Positions 1 through 9,299 of a DNA stretch of 64,000 nucleotides are shown piece by piece; positions within the stretch are counted from its first letter, which is position 1, and the number at the start of each line of letters is the position of its first letter. The DNA is taken from the NCBI RefSeq assembly GCF_050003625.1, contig NC_134398.1, positions 73,647,635 to 73,711,634 of the forward strand. Direction: 5' to 3'. Origin of the DNA: Haematobia irritans (Eukaryota > Arthropoda > Insecta > Diptera > Muscidae). Made by a program: the position numbers and the translations under genes. Under the pieces are notes generated by a model, which saw nothing but the letters and a program-made list of their open reading frames with translations, was not told the DNA's origin and made no database searches.

Positions 1-37
1 ATTTTTATTACTTTTTTGGCGACGTTTTTTTGCTGGG
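1..37. repeat. Right end of a CCCAGC-ended MITE
   Basis: The first 37 bases end in a T-run followed by GCTGGG. They resemble the left terminus of the MITE at 62597 read on the other strand (TTTTTTGGCGACG versus CGTCGCCAAAAAA), so this is the end of another copy cut by the window edge. Bases 150-243 are also related to the interior of that MITE (the stretch around AACATGGGCTTGTCATAGGA). Nothing is encoded. Confidence 0.6.
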
Positions 38-429
38 TTCTCAATCGTTCATTGTAAAGTAAACCCTTTCGTTTTGTTATCTTCATTGCTTATTGTTATT
101 GTTGTAGTAATATGAGCATAATCATCTACAGATAAATTACGACATACTTGATGGCTGAGCATAATCAGAAGTGGTGCAAAATTGACGCAGAAGCGATGAA
201 TTTAACATGGGCTTGTCATAGGATGGAAGTCCTCCATTTCACACACACAAAAAATGTTTGGAAAACATGTGCCGAAAACGATTTTCTTTTGTTAGAGTTT
301 TTCGAATTGCTTCGAAAATTTTAAACTTTTATCTCCAAAAAAATTCGTTTGTTACAAAATTTTTATTTTTTCAATAAAAAAAAAAATATTTTTGAACCAA
401 CAACACAGTCCATTTCGTTTATATCAAGC

Positions 430-466
430 ACTGTTCTTTTCTGACTTTAAGTCAGAAAAGAACAGT
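430..466. repeat. Near-perfect 37-nt palindrome flanked by an 11-bp direct repeat
   Basis: Arms 430-447 and 449-466 are exact reverse complements (18 bp) around a single T. The direct repeat GTTTATATCAA occurs at 417-427 and again at 472-482, so the palindrome sits between duplicated flanks. This could be a tiny hairpin insertion with a target-site duplication, or a replication-slippage product. Confidence 0.8.
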
Positions 467-799
467 TAACAGTTTATATCAAAAATTTAATATAGTAGTA
501 TCCCAGCAAAAAAAGAGCTTCCAAAAAAGTATTTTGGATCCCCAATCTGTGATCCGGAAGTAGTGCAAACTTGGATCATCTCCAATGAATTTTACATGGG
601 CTTGTCATAGGACGGAAGTTCTCCCTTTTTGGATCCTTTCAATTGCTTTAGAAGTTGTGCCCTGGAAGTTAATTTGAATGAAGAAATTTAAAAAGCGAAA
701 AAAATTTTTTTTTCAACCAATTTCACTTTTTTTATCCATATGTTTTTTTACACAATTATTTTCCTATTATCTAATTTTTACAGTTTGAAAAACTTTTTC

Positions 800-873
800 G
801 CTCCGACCAGGGGTTGAACCTGGGGTTGCTGACACCATAACAGAACGCCTTAGCACACTCAGCCACAAACGCC
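800..873 (-). repeat. tRNA-like segment (not a functional tRNA)
   Basis: On the minus strand there is an A-box-like TGGCTGAGTGTGCTAAGG and a B-box GGTTCAACCCC with a plausible T-arm (CCAGG/CCTGG). The bases that should form the acceptor stem (GGCGTTT and TCGGAGC) do not pair, so this is tRNA-derived rather than a tRNA gene. A similar module lies at 19681-19750. Confidence 0.6.
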
Positions 874-1380
874 ATTGAACATAAAGCGTCAAAAGGTCAA
901 ATGTTTGTGATATGATCGTAATACGACACCAAGGAATAACATTCTAATTGCTTCTGGAAATGTTCTTTATTAGTATGAACGAAAAAAAAAGAAACGCAGA
1001 TTCAAAACTCACCAGCGGCAATTTTTTTTAAGCAAATATTTTTCTAAAAAATTATTTTTTTATGTCATGCATCGTTTTTATTTTTTATTTTCGGCATATA
1101 TTTTCGTATAGATATATTTTTTCCATTAAAAATCAACAATAAAATTAAAAATTCTCGTAATTTGCCAAACCTTCTCAAAAGAACTTCCATGGAAGCGAAC
1201 AAGTCAAACGGCACAGGTTCAAAATTTATCCCCGCTGGTAAAATTTATTTTTTTTTTTTAAATTATTTTTTTACCTTTTTTTAAATCTATTTTTTGTTTT
1301 TTTATTAGTTTTCTATTTTTTTGTAAAATTTAATTGTACAAAGTTTGCACTTAAAATAGCGTGATTGCGTTCTTTCCAAT

Positions 1381-1621
1381 ACTTGTCCACAAGGACTGCA
1401 TCGGAAGTAGAAAAATATCATTGGGGGATCCCAAGATGCGCTTTAGAAGAAATGTTTGTGCACTTGTCCAAAAGTACTGCATCAGAAGTGGAAAAAATTA
1501 TTGGGGGATCCCACGATGAGCTTTAGAAGAAATGTTTGTGGACTTGTCCAAAAGGACTGCATCGGAAGTTGAAAAAACTCGATGGGGGATTCTGGGCTGG
1601 GCTTTAAAAGAAATGTTTGTG
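1381..1621. repeat. Three tandem copies of an 80-81 bp unit
   Basis: Units begin with ACTTGTCC at 1381, 1462 and 1542. Each contains the sequence GCATC(G/A)GAAGT, then GGGGGAT(C/T)C, then TTTA(G/A)AAGAAATGTTTGTG. Divergence between units is modest. Small ORFs predicted across it are translations of the repeat, not genes. Confidence 0.85.
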
Positions 1622-1689
1622 GAACAACTTCCAATTTTTTTTGCTGGGATGTAATGTTGAACATCTTTTCGGAATCTTCCGCACATATC

Positions 1690-2230
1690 TGGAATATATG
1701 TTATGCAAAAAAAAACAAAAAAAACTTTTTGGTGTTCGGTCGAAGCAGGGATCGAACCCACGACCCTTGGCATGCAAGGCGGACGTAGCAACCACTGATC
1801 CACGGTGCCCAACTAAATGTATGTTTCTGTTAAATAAAGTTTGTTTAATCGGCTCGTGGCCACCGCAAGCTATGCTATATAAATATAACTTATATGGATA
1901 ATTGTCTATTGATGACAATAACAGCTACATAGCTCAGTGGATAATGTGTTAAGTTAGGTTAGGTGGCAGCCCGATGTATCAGGCTCACTTAGACTATTCA
2001 GTCCATTGTGATACCACATTGGTGTACTTCTCTCTTATCACTGAGTGCTGTGTTGGCTTACAAATTGCATGGTTCTCGGTTCGATTCTTCGTCAAGGCAA
2101 AAGGTAAAATGTAAAAAAATTATAAAATCGAATAATTTCTTCTACATTGTTTGTATTACAGAAAAAGGTGTTAAGAACTAAAAACCTCGTGGAAGTGAGA
2201 AAGATGTGAGGGAAAATGCAATTAGCCAGA
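1690..2230. repeat. Double tRNA-like module, interrupted by a SINE fragment
   Basis: This stretch is collinear with 7115-7510. A minus-strand tRNA-like sequence (about 1731-1812, B-box complement GGATCGAACCC) is followed about 130 bp later by a plus-strand tRNA-like sequence (AGCTCAGTGGATA, then GGTTCGATTCTTC). The two internal promoters therefore point away from each other. The plus-strand module is split at 1951-2048 by the 3' part of the SINE seen at 3387-3743, flanked by TGTGTT on both sides (1945-1950 and 2049-2054). Confidence 0.65.
1951..2048 (-). mobile_element. 5'-truncated tRNA-derived SINE
   Basis: About 98 bp match the 3' end of the full SINE at 3387-3743, including a short (AACCT)n tail on its minus strand (two units). 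A 6-bp direct repeat TGTGTT flanks it. Truncation at the 5' end is what target-primed reverse transcription typically leaves. Confidence 0.7.
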
Positions 2231-2239
2231 AAATATTGT

Positions 2240-2836
2240 TTTTTGAGTTAGTCTTTATGAAATTGTTTTTACATCCTGGAAAAGAATAAACGTTTATCAC
2301 AAAAAGTATATACTTTTCTTCCAAATAAACTTCCTTACGGCGAAAATCAAATGAGAAACGAACTTTGTTTGTCTAAAATTTCGTTTGGGAGGAAAGAATT
2401 ATTTTTTTGCTTGCAACAGCCGTTGCACTGAATTTGCATCACTTCTTCAGGTGTGATCCGAATTCAATGTTTTGGATGTAAATTAAAAAATTCTGTGATA
2501 TTTTGTCAAATAAATAATTTTTTTAATGGATTCATACGCTTGTTGGAAACGTTTGACCTCAAATATATTCAAAAATGCACAATTTTTTCAGATTGGATTT
2601 AGCATTTTTTTCGACAAAATTTAAATGATTTGTACCACTTTATGAATTCTTACTCTGTTTTTATCCTATTTGAAATTAAAAAAGTTTAAATTATCCATTA
2701 AAAGTTTGAAAAAAAACAAGTTATAAAAAATTGAATTTAAAGAACTTCCTGGGTAGTTAAAATAAAGAACATCATTCGAAGTGTATCTTCGGGAAGTGCT
2801 TCTAAAGTAGTACCTTTGGAAGAACTTCCAAATTTT
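2240..2836. repeat. Fragment of the CCCAGC-MITE family, right end at 2836
   Basis: From about 2420 the sequence runs parallel to 62720-63161 (GTTGCACTGAATTTGCATCA, then GTGTGATCCGAATTCAATG) and ends TTTTTTTGCTGGG. The left terminus is not visible. It directly abuts the 3' end of the LINE that begins at about 2837. No genes. Confidence 0.6.
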
Positions 2837-2877
2837 TTTGCTGGGAAAGTGATTGTTCTAGATTGTTGTAGGCAAGA

Positions 2878-3373
2878 TTAGCCAGAATGTTCGAATTCTT
2901 CGGTATATAAACCCCTGACAAGTGACAGTCTTTCCTTGTAAGACGGCAAGGTTTGAGGTGTCCAGTTATTCCGACGTAAACAAAACAGTAAAAATTGCTT
3001 CTGTACAGATTCAATACGATTGCAATGAATTTGGTACTGTGGGTCCCAAATTACAGATCCATATTCCAGGATAGGACGCACAAGTGAACTATATAAATTC
3101 TTTGTAGCAAATGGGTCAGAAAATTCCTTACTCCAGCGCTTGACAAATCCATATGCCTTATTCACAGTCATAGAAATGTGAGATCTAAAATCTAGCCTGC
3201 GTTCCAAGATCTTTAATGGATTCGACAGTTTCAAACATTGTGTCATTCAAGTAGTAATTCGTGTCGACATAGTTTAATCTATAATAAAAAGAGATATGCT
3301 TGCATTTCCTTATGTTCAGTTCCATCATATTTGAAGAGCATTAATTGTACATGCTTTCAGATCAGATTGGAGT
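2878..3373 (-). pseudogene. LINE ORF2, C-terminal part of reverse transcriptase region
   Basis: The open stretch 2878-3246 encodes the post-palm part of a Jockey-type polymerase. Diagnostic words are LVRPILEYGSVIWDP followed by NRIESVQKQFL, which match the conserved tail segment of these proteins. Upstream of it, up to the SINE at 3387, the frame continues with breaks as a degraded LQSDLKACT-like stretch. The YADD catalytic box expected between this and the fragment at 3757 is not recognisable, so it was lost or disrupted around the SINE insertion. Confidence 0.8.
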
Positions 3374-3386
3374 AAGGATTGGTCTT

Positions 3387-3743
3387 AGGTTAGGTTAGGT
3401 TAGGTTAGGTTATGTGGCAGCCCGATGTATCAGGCTCACTTAGACTATTCAGTCCATTGTGATACCACAGTGGTGAACTTCTCTCTTATCACTGAGTGCT
3501 GCCCGATTCCATGTTAAACTCAATGCCAAGGACCTCCTTTTTATAGCCGAGTCCGAACGGCGTTCCACATTCTAGTGAAACCACTTAGAGAAGCTTTGAA
3601 ACCTTCAGAAATGTCACCAGCATTACTGAGGTGGGATAATCCACCACTGAAAAACTTTTTGGTGTTCGGTCGTAGCAGGAATCGAACCCACGACCTTGTG
3701 TATGCAAGGCGGGCATGCTAACCATTGCACCACGGTGGCTCCC
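3387..3743 (-). mobile_element. tRNA-derived SINE with an (AACCT)n tail and 13-bp target duplication
   Basis: On the minus strand the element begins at 3743 with a tRNA-like head: A-box region GTGGTGCAATGGTTAGCATG and a perfect B-box GGTTCGATTCC. A roughly 280-bp body follows, then a 3' tail of five AACCT units (plus strand TTAGG, 3385-3409). The 13-bp direct repeat AAGGATTGGTCTT flanks it exactly (3374-3386 and 3744-3756), so it is a bona fide retroposition event into the LINE. Another copy is at 44136-44437 and a truncated one at 1951-2048. Pol III transcription from the internal boxes would be expected by analogy with other SINEs. Confidence 0.9.
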
Positions 3744-3756
3744 AAGGATTGGTCTT

Positions 3757-4764
3757 CACTAGTCCGATGGCTGATGGAAGGTAATTTATAAATAAGCAGA
3801 ACAATAAATTGCCAAGATGACTGCCTTGTGGAACACCAGAAGGCACATGTATTGATTTCGAAATAATGTTATCAAATACTACACATTGAGTACGATTCTT
3901 TAGATAACTTTCAAAATAGGATACCATTAAGTCACTCAAGCCCATGCGATGTAGTTTGTACAGTAGAAGTGAGTGGTTTACTTTGTTAAACGCCTTACTA
4001 AAATCAGTATAAATGACATCAGTCTGTAAACGATCTCTAAATCCTTCATTAATCATTGTAGTCAAGACTTGATGATTCAAAATATCAGAAATAATTTTCT
4101 CCATCAGTTTTGGAATAACACTTAATTTAGCAATGCCTCTATAATTCGTAATATCTGATTTGTTTCCACTTTTAAAAAGCGGAATGATGAATGAATTCTT
4201 ACACAGCGTAGGAATGTAACCAGGACACAAAGATTCGTTAAACAGAATAGAAAGAGCAGTCGAAAGAGAATGAGCACAATATTTGAGGATCTTACTGAGA
4301 ATCTCATCAGGCCCCGGGCGATATGAACATTTTATCTTTTCCATATAACTCGGCACAATATCAGGAGAAATAAAAGGAGTAGAGAATGTCGAATATTCCT
4401 ATATCTTATATGGGTACACATCAGATTGCCTGAAATTCTTATGGCAGTAAGTTGTTGCAAAGAACTTTGAAAACAAATTGCATATAGATTCATTATCATC
4501 CGCATCAACAGTACCATAGTGAAGGATTCTTGGATACACATTTGATTGACGTTTAGAATTAGCAAATTTGTAAAATGACTTTGGATTAAGCTTCAGTTCA
4601 TTTTTAATTGTTATATGATTGTTTATTCCACGAGCTGTATTCTGAACGAGCGATTCAGTAGTTTGCATAGTCAGTATACTTTTTATAAAGTTTATTCTTC
4701 CTATTTTTCAAGTTACGTAATTAATTGTCATTCCAAGGTGGACCAGTGTGAGTAGTCACTCGAA
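3757..4764 (-). pseudogene. LINE ORF2, reverse transcriptase core
   Basis: The main open frame 3746-4356 encodes RT motifs in the usual order: PGPDEILSKILK (motif 0/1), FIIPLFKSGNKSDITNYRGI, then the motif A aspartate in DVIYTDFSKAFNKVNH, then SGVPQGSHLGNLLF (motif B). Upstream (4399-4764), in another frame, are the connecting region after the endonuclease and a GPPWNDN stretch that precedes the RT in Jockey-like elements. The frame changes near 4340-4400, and the C-terminal side is cut by the SINE, so the YxDD box is missing. A functional polymerase is excluded. Confidence 0.88.
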
Positions 4765-4768
4765 TTAA

Positions 4769-6461
4769 CCCTCTAGTTCCCAAATTTTTTTTTTTTTCAA
4801 AAAAAAAATATTTTTGTATTGGTTTCGCCTCAAAATGAAATGTTTGTTCTGGAAAATTTTTATATTCTTAGAGTATTTGGACTTATAGCGTCAAATACTT
4901 ACCCCGCCTACAGGCGATTTTGGGAAACAAAGCCAAAAAAATTTACGATACATACAATTTTTTTTTGTTTATTAACATAAAAAAGTGGGTAAAATTCATA
5001 CATTTTTAATTTTCTTAAAAAATAATTATAAAACTGAACAAAAGAGAACATATTCGGTAAACAAAAAGGGATTATTCCAATAGTTTCAACATAAAATAAT
5101 ATAAGAAATTGATGAAGAAAAGTTCATTTGTGATGAAAATCAAAGAAACAATCTTTTTGCTGGGAAAAACAAAGATGTATTTTGCATTTTCGGCACATAA
5201 CTTGCGTTTCAGAAGCGCATCCTGCATTTTTACAAGTCTTTTTCCCCCCATTTCGTGGCAAAAATTCTGGAAAATGTTCCACTCCATCAAAGCGAATCTC
5301 TACGAATACTTTTTAAAAATACTTTTTACCATAACCTTTGTTTTGAGGAGCTGCGCGTGGACGTCCAGGACCTTTGGTAACGTTTTTTAACGTACATTTA
5401 GAAAATATTCAAAGCATTTATATGGTGTGTCTAAACTTTTAAATTCTTCCAGATCGGGATCACAAAATGAGATAGCCGATTTATTTAGCACAAGATTTTT
5501 TGACGCCATAATATCTTTTTGAACGCCTCTGATTTCGGATTTATATCCAGAACTGATCCTACAAATGCACCAGCATCATTTACGTTGTTTTCTGTATGCT
5601 CATTATCAGTGGCATGACGTCTACTGACACGACTTTCAAATGCGCCTTTATTATTTGTTATATTTTTAGGGTCTATGATAACAAGCGGACGGCGTTTACG
5701 CTTCGGTATCGGAGAATTATTTGAAGTGTTCGAAGTTGATGGTGATAACATTGAAGCCGTACTGCCATCTGAGCAAATCGTTGACTGAAGTACTGATTCC
5801 GACATACCTACAACCTCGTCGATATATCGATTTCATTATTCACAAGGATCTTCATTTAAATTGTCTTCATTTTCTTCTTCATTATCCGTGTCGCCATCAA
5901 AATCTATCATATTTAAAACTTTTCTGATGTCATCATCAGATAACGATGATAGTTTAAGAGTTTGTTTACGATCCATGGCTAAGGAAAGGTCTTTTAAAAT
6001 AAAACGATTCATATATAATAACTCACTTTTGATACTTACTTTGAAATATTTTATTTTGACAAGCTATCCCAATACCGCCTGTAGGCGGGTTACCTATGTA
6101 CACAGCTAAAAAGCTCACAAACCCGTTCCCTTTATAATTAAATCACTTTTTGATAAATAAAGATATGCAGCAACACACAGATAATTTTTTTTCCATCTAT
6201 GTTTATAAATAATATTTATTTTAATTATTTGATTTTCGCACTCCGCGCAAAATAGTTATTTTTGGTGATTTTCACAAACTTCTGCATTCAAATGACATTG
6301 ACAACTGACTTTCGTACTAGCGCAAGCTGCAAAAGCACCAATATGAAAATTTGGGATTCCCCAAAACAGATGACACGAAAAAAAAGCAAAACCTAATTAA
6401 AACCATGATTGACCGTGTAATGAACTTAGACCGCCTAGAGGCGGTCTTGGGAACTAGAGGG
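4769..6461 (-). mobile_element. Internally deleted piggyBac-family element (1693 bp)
   Basis: The termini are CCCTCTAGTTCCCAA and TTGGGAACTAGAGGG (perfect 15-bp inverted repeats). They are flanked by TTAA at 4765-4768 and TTAA at 6462-6465, the diagnostic piggyBac target. Near the ends are short palindromes CCGCCTACAGGCG (4904-4916), CCGCCTGTAGGCGG (6075-6088) and CCGCCTAGAGGCGG (6431-6444), the kind of subterminal inverted repeats this superfamily uses. The interior keeps only the two ends of the transposase gene. It is inserted in the LINE, between the endonuclease and RT coding segments. Confidence 0.92.
5040..5976 (-). pseudogene. piggyBac transposase remnant: N- and C-terminal parts joined by an internal deletion
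   Basis: A start codon at 5976-5974 opens MDRKQTLKLSS and an acidic stretch (DFDGDTDNEEENED), typical of piggyBac N-termini. Two stops follow, and the same frame continues through 5805-5485, which carries a basic PKRKRR segment. After 5484 comes a FCDPDLEEFKSL-like piece. The sequence then jumps to the C-terminal region, with RFDGVEHFPEF and a cysteine-rich tail readable in two frames (RKLC, then KCKIHLCF and DCFFDFHHK). That tail resembles the C-terminal cysteine-rich domain of piggyBac transposases. The central catalytic DDD core is absent. The length is far below the usual 550-600 residues, so the element could only move in trans. Confidence 0.85.
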
Positions 6462-7139
6462 TTAAGGGAACAGATTGGGCAATGAATGAATTCAAAGTTT
6501 CGTAAAATGCATTTATTGATTCATCAAGATTGCTCGCTAGTAAAATATCATTCCAATTCACATTTGATAGTAATAAGTTCAGTATTTCGTACACTGTTAG
6601 AAAAATATGTTTTTCATATGTTCCGATATAAACAAAATGTGTTTCAGGCACAATTTTTAAACACAATATATTTAAGTGCCAACATGTAATGTTCCTAAAC
6701 TAACACTAAATGTTTGGGACACATATGTTAATATGTTAAAATATATTATGTTTGGGGTATGAATGTTTCATAAAAATAATATGTGTGAATGTAAACATAT
6801 ATAAATTTACAAATTTCGAGCAAACATATATATGTTTACAATTTCTGTGAAATGGTTGTATGTTGTTTCGGAAAACTGCTTTATGATAAGGCCAAAAATT
6901 TTATATGCTTAAGTCTAAATATTATTTAATTTGAATATTAGAATGAGTATTCGGAGTAAAGAGAATAGACATTCGGAACCAAGAGCATAGAGATTTGAAA
7001 AAAAACAGCATGTGTTTTCGCCTTGAGAGGAGAATTTTATGTATGTGGGGACTGTAAATTTTTAATAACCCACATTTCGAAGTTTCATTATAAAAATTTA
7101 ATATAGTATAAATGTCTAAATTGCAAAAAAAAATTGGTT

Positions 7140-7210
7140 CGGTCGGAGCAGGAATTGAACCCACGACCCTTTGCATGCAAGGCAGGCATGCTAACCACTG
7201 CTCCACGTGG
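7140..7210 (-). repeat. tRNA-Ala-like segment inside the MITE
   Basis: On the minus strand GCAGTGGTTAGCATG (A-box region), a CTTGCATGCAAAG anticodon-arm-like stretch and GGGTTCAATTCC (B-box) follow the order of a tRNA. The TGC triplet in the anticodon position suggests an alanine tRNA ancestor. The acceptor arm is not formed, so a working tRNA is unlikely. Similarity to the SINE head at 3743 suggests a shared source. Confidence 0.55.
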
Positions 7211-7321
7211 CCAACAAATGTATGTTTCTTTTAAATAATGTTATGTTTGCATGGGCTCGTGGGCGCTGCAAAGTATGCTATATAAATGTAACTTGTAACG
7301 ATAATTGTCTACTGGTGACTA

Positions 7322-7395
7322 TAACTACTACGTAGCCCAGTGGATAGTGTGTTGGCTTACAAACTGTATGGACCTCGGTTCGATTCTCCGCCCAG
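7322..7395 (+). repeat. Second tRNA-like segment, divergent orientation
   Basis: TAGCCCAGTGGATAGTGTG resembles an A-box and GGTTCGATTCTCC matches a B-box at the expected spacing. Copies of the same sequence lie near 1930-2100 (split), 30036-30113 and, partly, 31785-31835. With 7140-7210 it forms a head-to-head pair of pol III-type internal promoters. No foldable acceptor stem is evident. Confidence 0.5.
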
Positions 7396-8528
7396 GCGAA
7401 AGGTAAAATTAAAAAAAAAATATATAAAATTGAATAATTTCTTTAACATTATTTGTATTACAGAAAAAGGTGCCAAGAACTAAAAATTTCGTGGAAGTGA
7501 AAATTATGTGAGGGAATGATCACAATCTTCTTTGGGGAAAATTCTTCCAAGCATATAATATTTTTGGGCTCAAAATGCTTCCAAACATATAATATGTCCA
7601 CATAAAACAAACATATTAATATTTCGGCAGTATCCAATAATATATGTGCTTCCTGCAAAATATGTTTGGAACATATGTTAAAGAAGCGATTTTTTTTGAG
7701 GGTGTAGTCAGTTCTATTAAAAGAGAATATTTTATCAGTTTTCGATACGAGTTTTTTTTCGCATAGATCTTGATTATATTCATACAGTTCATTTGTAAGA
7801 ATTAAATCCAGTAATTTATTTTTCGAATTTAGTATGTTGCTAATTTGAAAAAGACCATCTTTTAACAAATTTTCGACAACTTCAGAATGATATCCATTTC
7901 TTAGCATTGGTACGGAATAATTCATTTCCTCACAATAATTCCATGTAATAGATGGGATATTAAAATCACCAGACAAAACGATCAAATCAGAGGATCTTAC
8001 AGTAGCTATGACCAATTGGATAGCATTCAAATCAGCATTATAAACATCGTTACAAGAACAGGGAGGAATATAGGAGCAAGTCACAAACAAAAAATTATAG
8101 CCGCACCTTATTTTCACTCCTAAATATTCAATTTGTAGTTCGTTTGGAATATCAATTTTTGATGAAGCAAATTTCGTAGAAACAGCAATTAGTACACCGC
8201 CACCTGATTTCTTCAAGCCATTCATGCGGTCACATCTGTAAATTTGGTATCTGTGGCATAATATATCAGTATTTAAGATATTACTTTGAAGCAAGGTTTC
8301 AGTAAATATAATTACATCATAATCAATGCCAAAGCTATCCGTATATAGGTTGCATAATTTAGTATTAAACTATAGTAAAGTTCATATCAGACAGGTTTGC
8401 ATTCAGTTTTGTGATTGCTCAACGGGACGTGCAGGTAAACGGGCAATACTATATATTTGAAAAAAAAAAATTCATGCACCACAGCTCTGTAAGGCCAAAA
8501 TTGACCACTGCGTCAAAAATGTCCTCAG

Positions 8529-9291
8529 CTACGAAAACTTTGAACGTCGACTTATTCCTTCTCTCCATAAATTGCAGTCTACATTTGCATTCAGTTCTGA
8601 TTTTATGTAGAATTGAATATCATCCTCAGTTGTTTCTGGAGCAAAAAGGACAGCGAAAATGGTTTTCATTGGAGGTAAGACTCTTAAAGGTTTTGGAGCA
8701 GAACCAGCAGGCGATTTATTTGTATGTGTTTTAAAAGGAGAAAAGAATGCATTAGTATCAGTTGACACAATAACCGGCGCCACGACTGATCCAGTGTTCA
8801 GTGAGTTAGAATGCGACGGGGTAATAATAATTGGTGGAACAGGTAAAGAGTAGAGTTTCAGCGTTGTTAGTAGGAATGACAACAGTATCCTGCATTTTAT
8901 TGGCGTTAAATAGTGTCAGAGAAATTGTTTCAGTTTCATTTTTTGATGGATTCTTGTAAGTTTTAGATTTCTTCCTTTTTCTGTAATTTTCATTTGGTGA
9001 TTGTAAAGCTGAGTCCAAGTTAAAGGAATTATCAAGAAGATTCTTAAAATTTTTTAAAGCGATCTGGCGATGGAGTCTGGCCCTATAGTTCTTAAAAAAA
9101 GTTAAAAAACTTGTCATCAATATGTTTGCAATTTTCACAGCACCACCGCGGACCCTTATCTTAAGTAAGTTGTCAATTGTACGTGCTGCTAATTGCGCAC
9201 ATTTTGAATGGTAATATGCTGGATTTGTTCAGCACGAAATCATTTGTTCATCCAATTTAGTGATACGACACGACGATATTGGGCAAGTCAT
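8529..9291 (-). pseudogene. LINE ORF1 (PHD-finger-like, nucleic-acid-binding) remnant
   Basis: A start at 9291-9289 opens MTCPISSCRITKLDEQ, followed by ISC, a stop (TGA where another Cys-containing stretch is expected), YYHSKCAQL and GPRWCCENCKHID. The order of Cys and His residues is that of a PHD-type zinc finger, known at the N-terminus of ORF1 in some insect LINEs. A basic region (RARLHRQIALKNF) and, further down (8882-8529), a SAPKPLRVLPP / AVLFAPETTEDDI region follow in other frames. Several frameshifts are present. The assignment to ORF1 rests on position upstream of the endonuclease plus the zinc-finger pattern. Confidence 0.6.
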
Positions 9292-9299
9292 TTTATACG

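Larger units (their letters stand above)
502..1648. mobile_element. CCCAGC-ended non-autonomous DNA element (1147 bp)
   Basis: The element starts CCCAGCAAAAAAA and ends TTTTTTTTGCTGGG, giving an inverted terminal repeat of about 13 bp with weaker similarity further in (GCTTCCAA near the left end, CTTCCAA near the right). It is flanked by AT at 500-501 and AT at 1649-1650, consistent with a 2-bp target duplication. It has no coding capacity. Inside are a tRNA-like segment (800-873) and a threefold 80-bp tandem repeat (1381-1621). The left interior (near 540-660) is shared with 27916-28020. The same termini occur at 62597-63161, and the element near 14620 has CCCAGCTAGCA ends, so these may be related families. 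Confidence 0.7.
6592..7704. mobile_element. TA-flanked MITE rich in CATATG/AAACATAT words (1113 bp)
   Basis: It begins CACTGTTAGAAAAATATG and ends GCGATTTTTTTTGAGGGTG, flanked by TA on both sides (6590-6591, 7705-7706). The uninterrupted LINE reading frame (RTDY/EILN) is restored by removing it, which fixes the boundaries. The outer parts are dense in ATATGTTT and AAACATAT words. The middle (7115-7500) holds two tRNA-like sequences: minus strand 7140-7210 and plus strand 7322-7395. A shorter relative (36703-37507) lacks that middle. No coding capacity. The TA duplication suggests mobilisation by a Tc1/mariner-type transposase. Confidence 0.85.
6466..8400 (-). pseudogene. LINE ORF2, AP endonuclease domain (interrupted by the MITE)
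   Basis: From about 8390 on the minus strand the frame gives DVIIFTETLLQS, with the glutamate motif of AP-type endonucleases. It continues through YRCDRMNGLKKSGGGVLIAV, SDLIVLSGDFNIPSITW (the GDFN motif) and LLDLILTN near the end of the domain. It is then broken at 7704 by the MITE and resumes at 6589 as EILNLLLSNVNWNDILL up to the piggyBac at 6465. The domain order and motifs match the N-terminal half of Jockey-clade ORF2. The predicted open frame runs on into the MITE, so its last 70 or so residues are not LINE sequence. Confidence 0.85.
2837..9291 (-). mobile_element. Jockey-like non-LTR retrotransposon (LINE), split by three insertions
   Basis: Read on the minus strand from about 9291 to 2837, the sequence gives in order: a PHD-finger-like and basic ORF1, an AP-endonuclease domain, a reverse transcriptase and the C-terminal tail typical of Jockey-type elements. 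Three foreign elements interrupt it: a MITE at 6592-7704 (TA duplication), a piggyBac derivative at 4769-6461 (TTAA duplication) and a SINE at 3387-3743 (13-bp duplication). Removing each rejoins the reading frame closely; for example RTDY on one side of the MITE continues as EILNLLLSNVNW on the other. Several stops and frameshifts show it is dead. The 5' end is not defined; the 3' end meets a MITE at 2836. Confidence 0.88.

Noticed and set aside
800..873. tRNA gene candidates here and at 7140, 7322, 19681 and 30036
   Set aside because: A- and B-boxes are present but acceptor stems do not pair and all lie inside repeats.
3385..3409. TTAGG array as a telomere or interstitial telomeric repeat
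   Set aside because: It ends exactly at the target duplication of a SINE and is the SINE's tail; flies do not use TTAGG telomeres.
5109..5390. 93-aa ORF on the plus strand
   Set aside because: Shadow of the piggyBac C-terminal region encoded on the minus strand.
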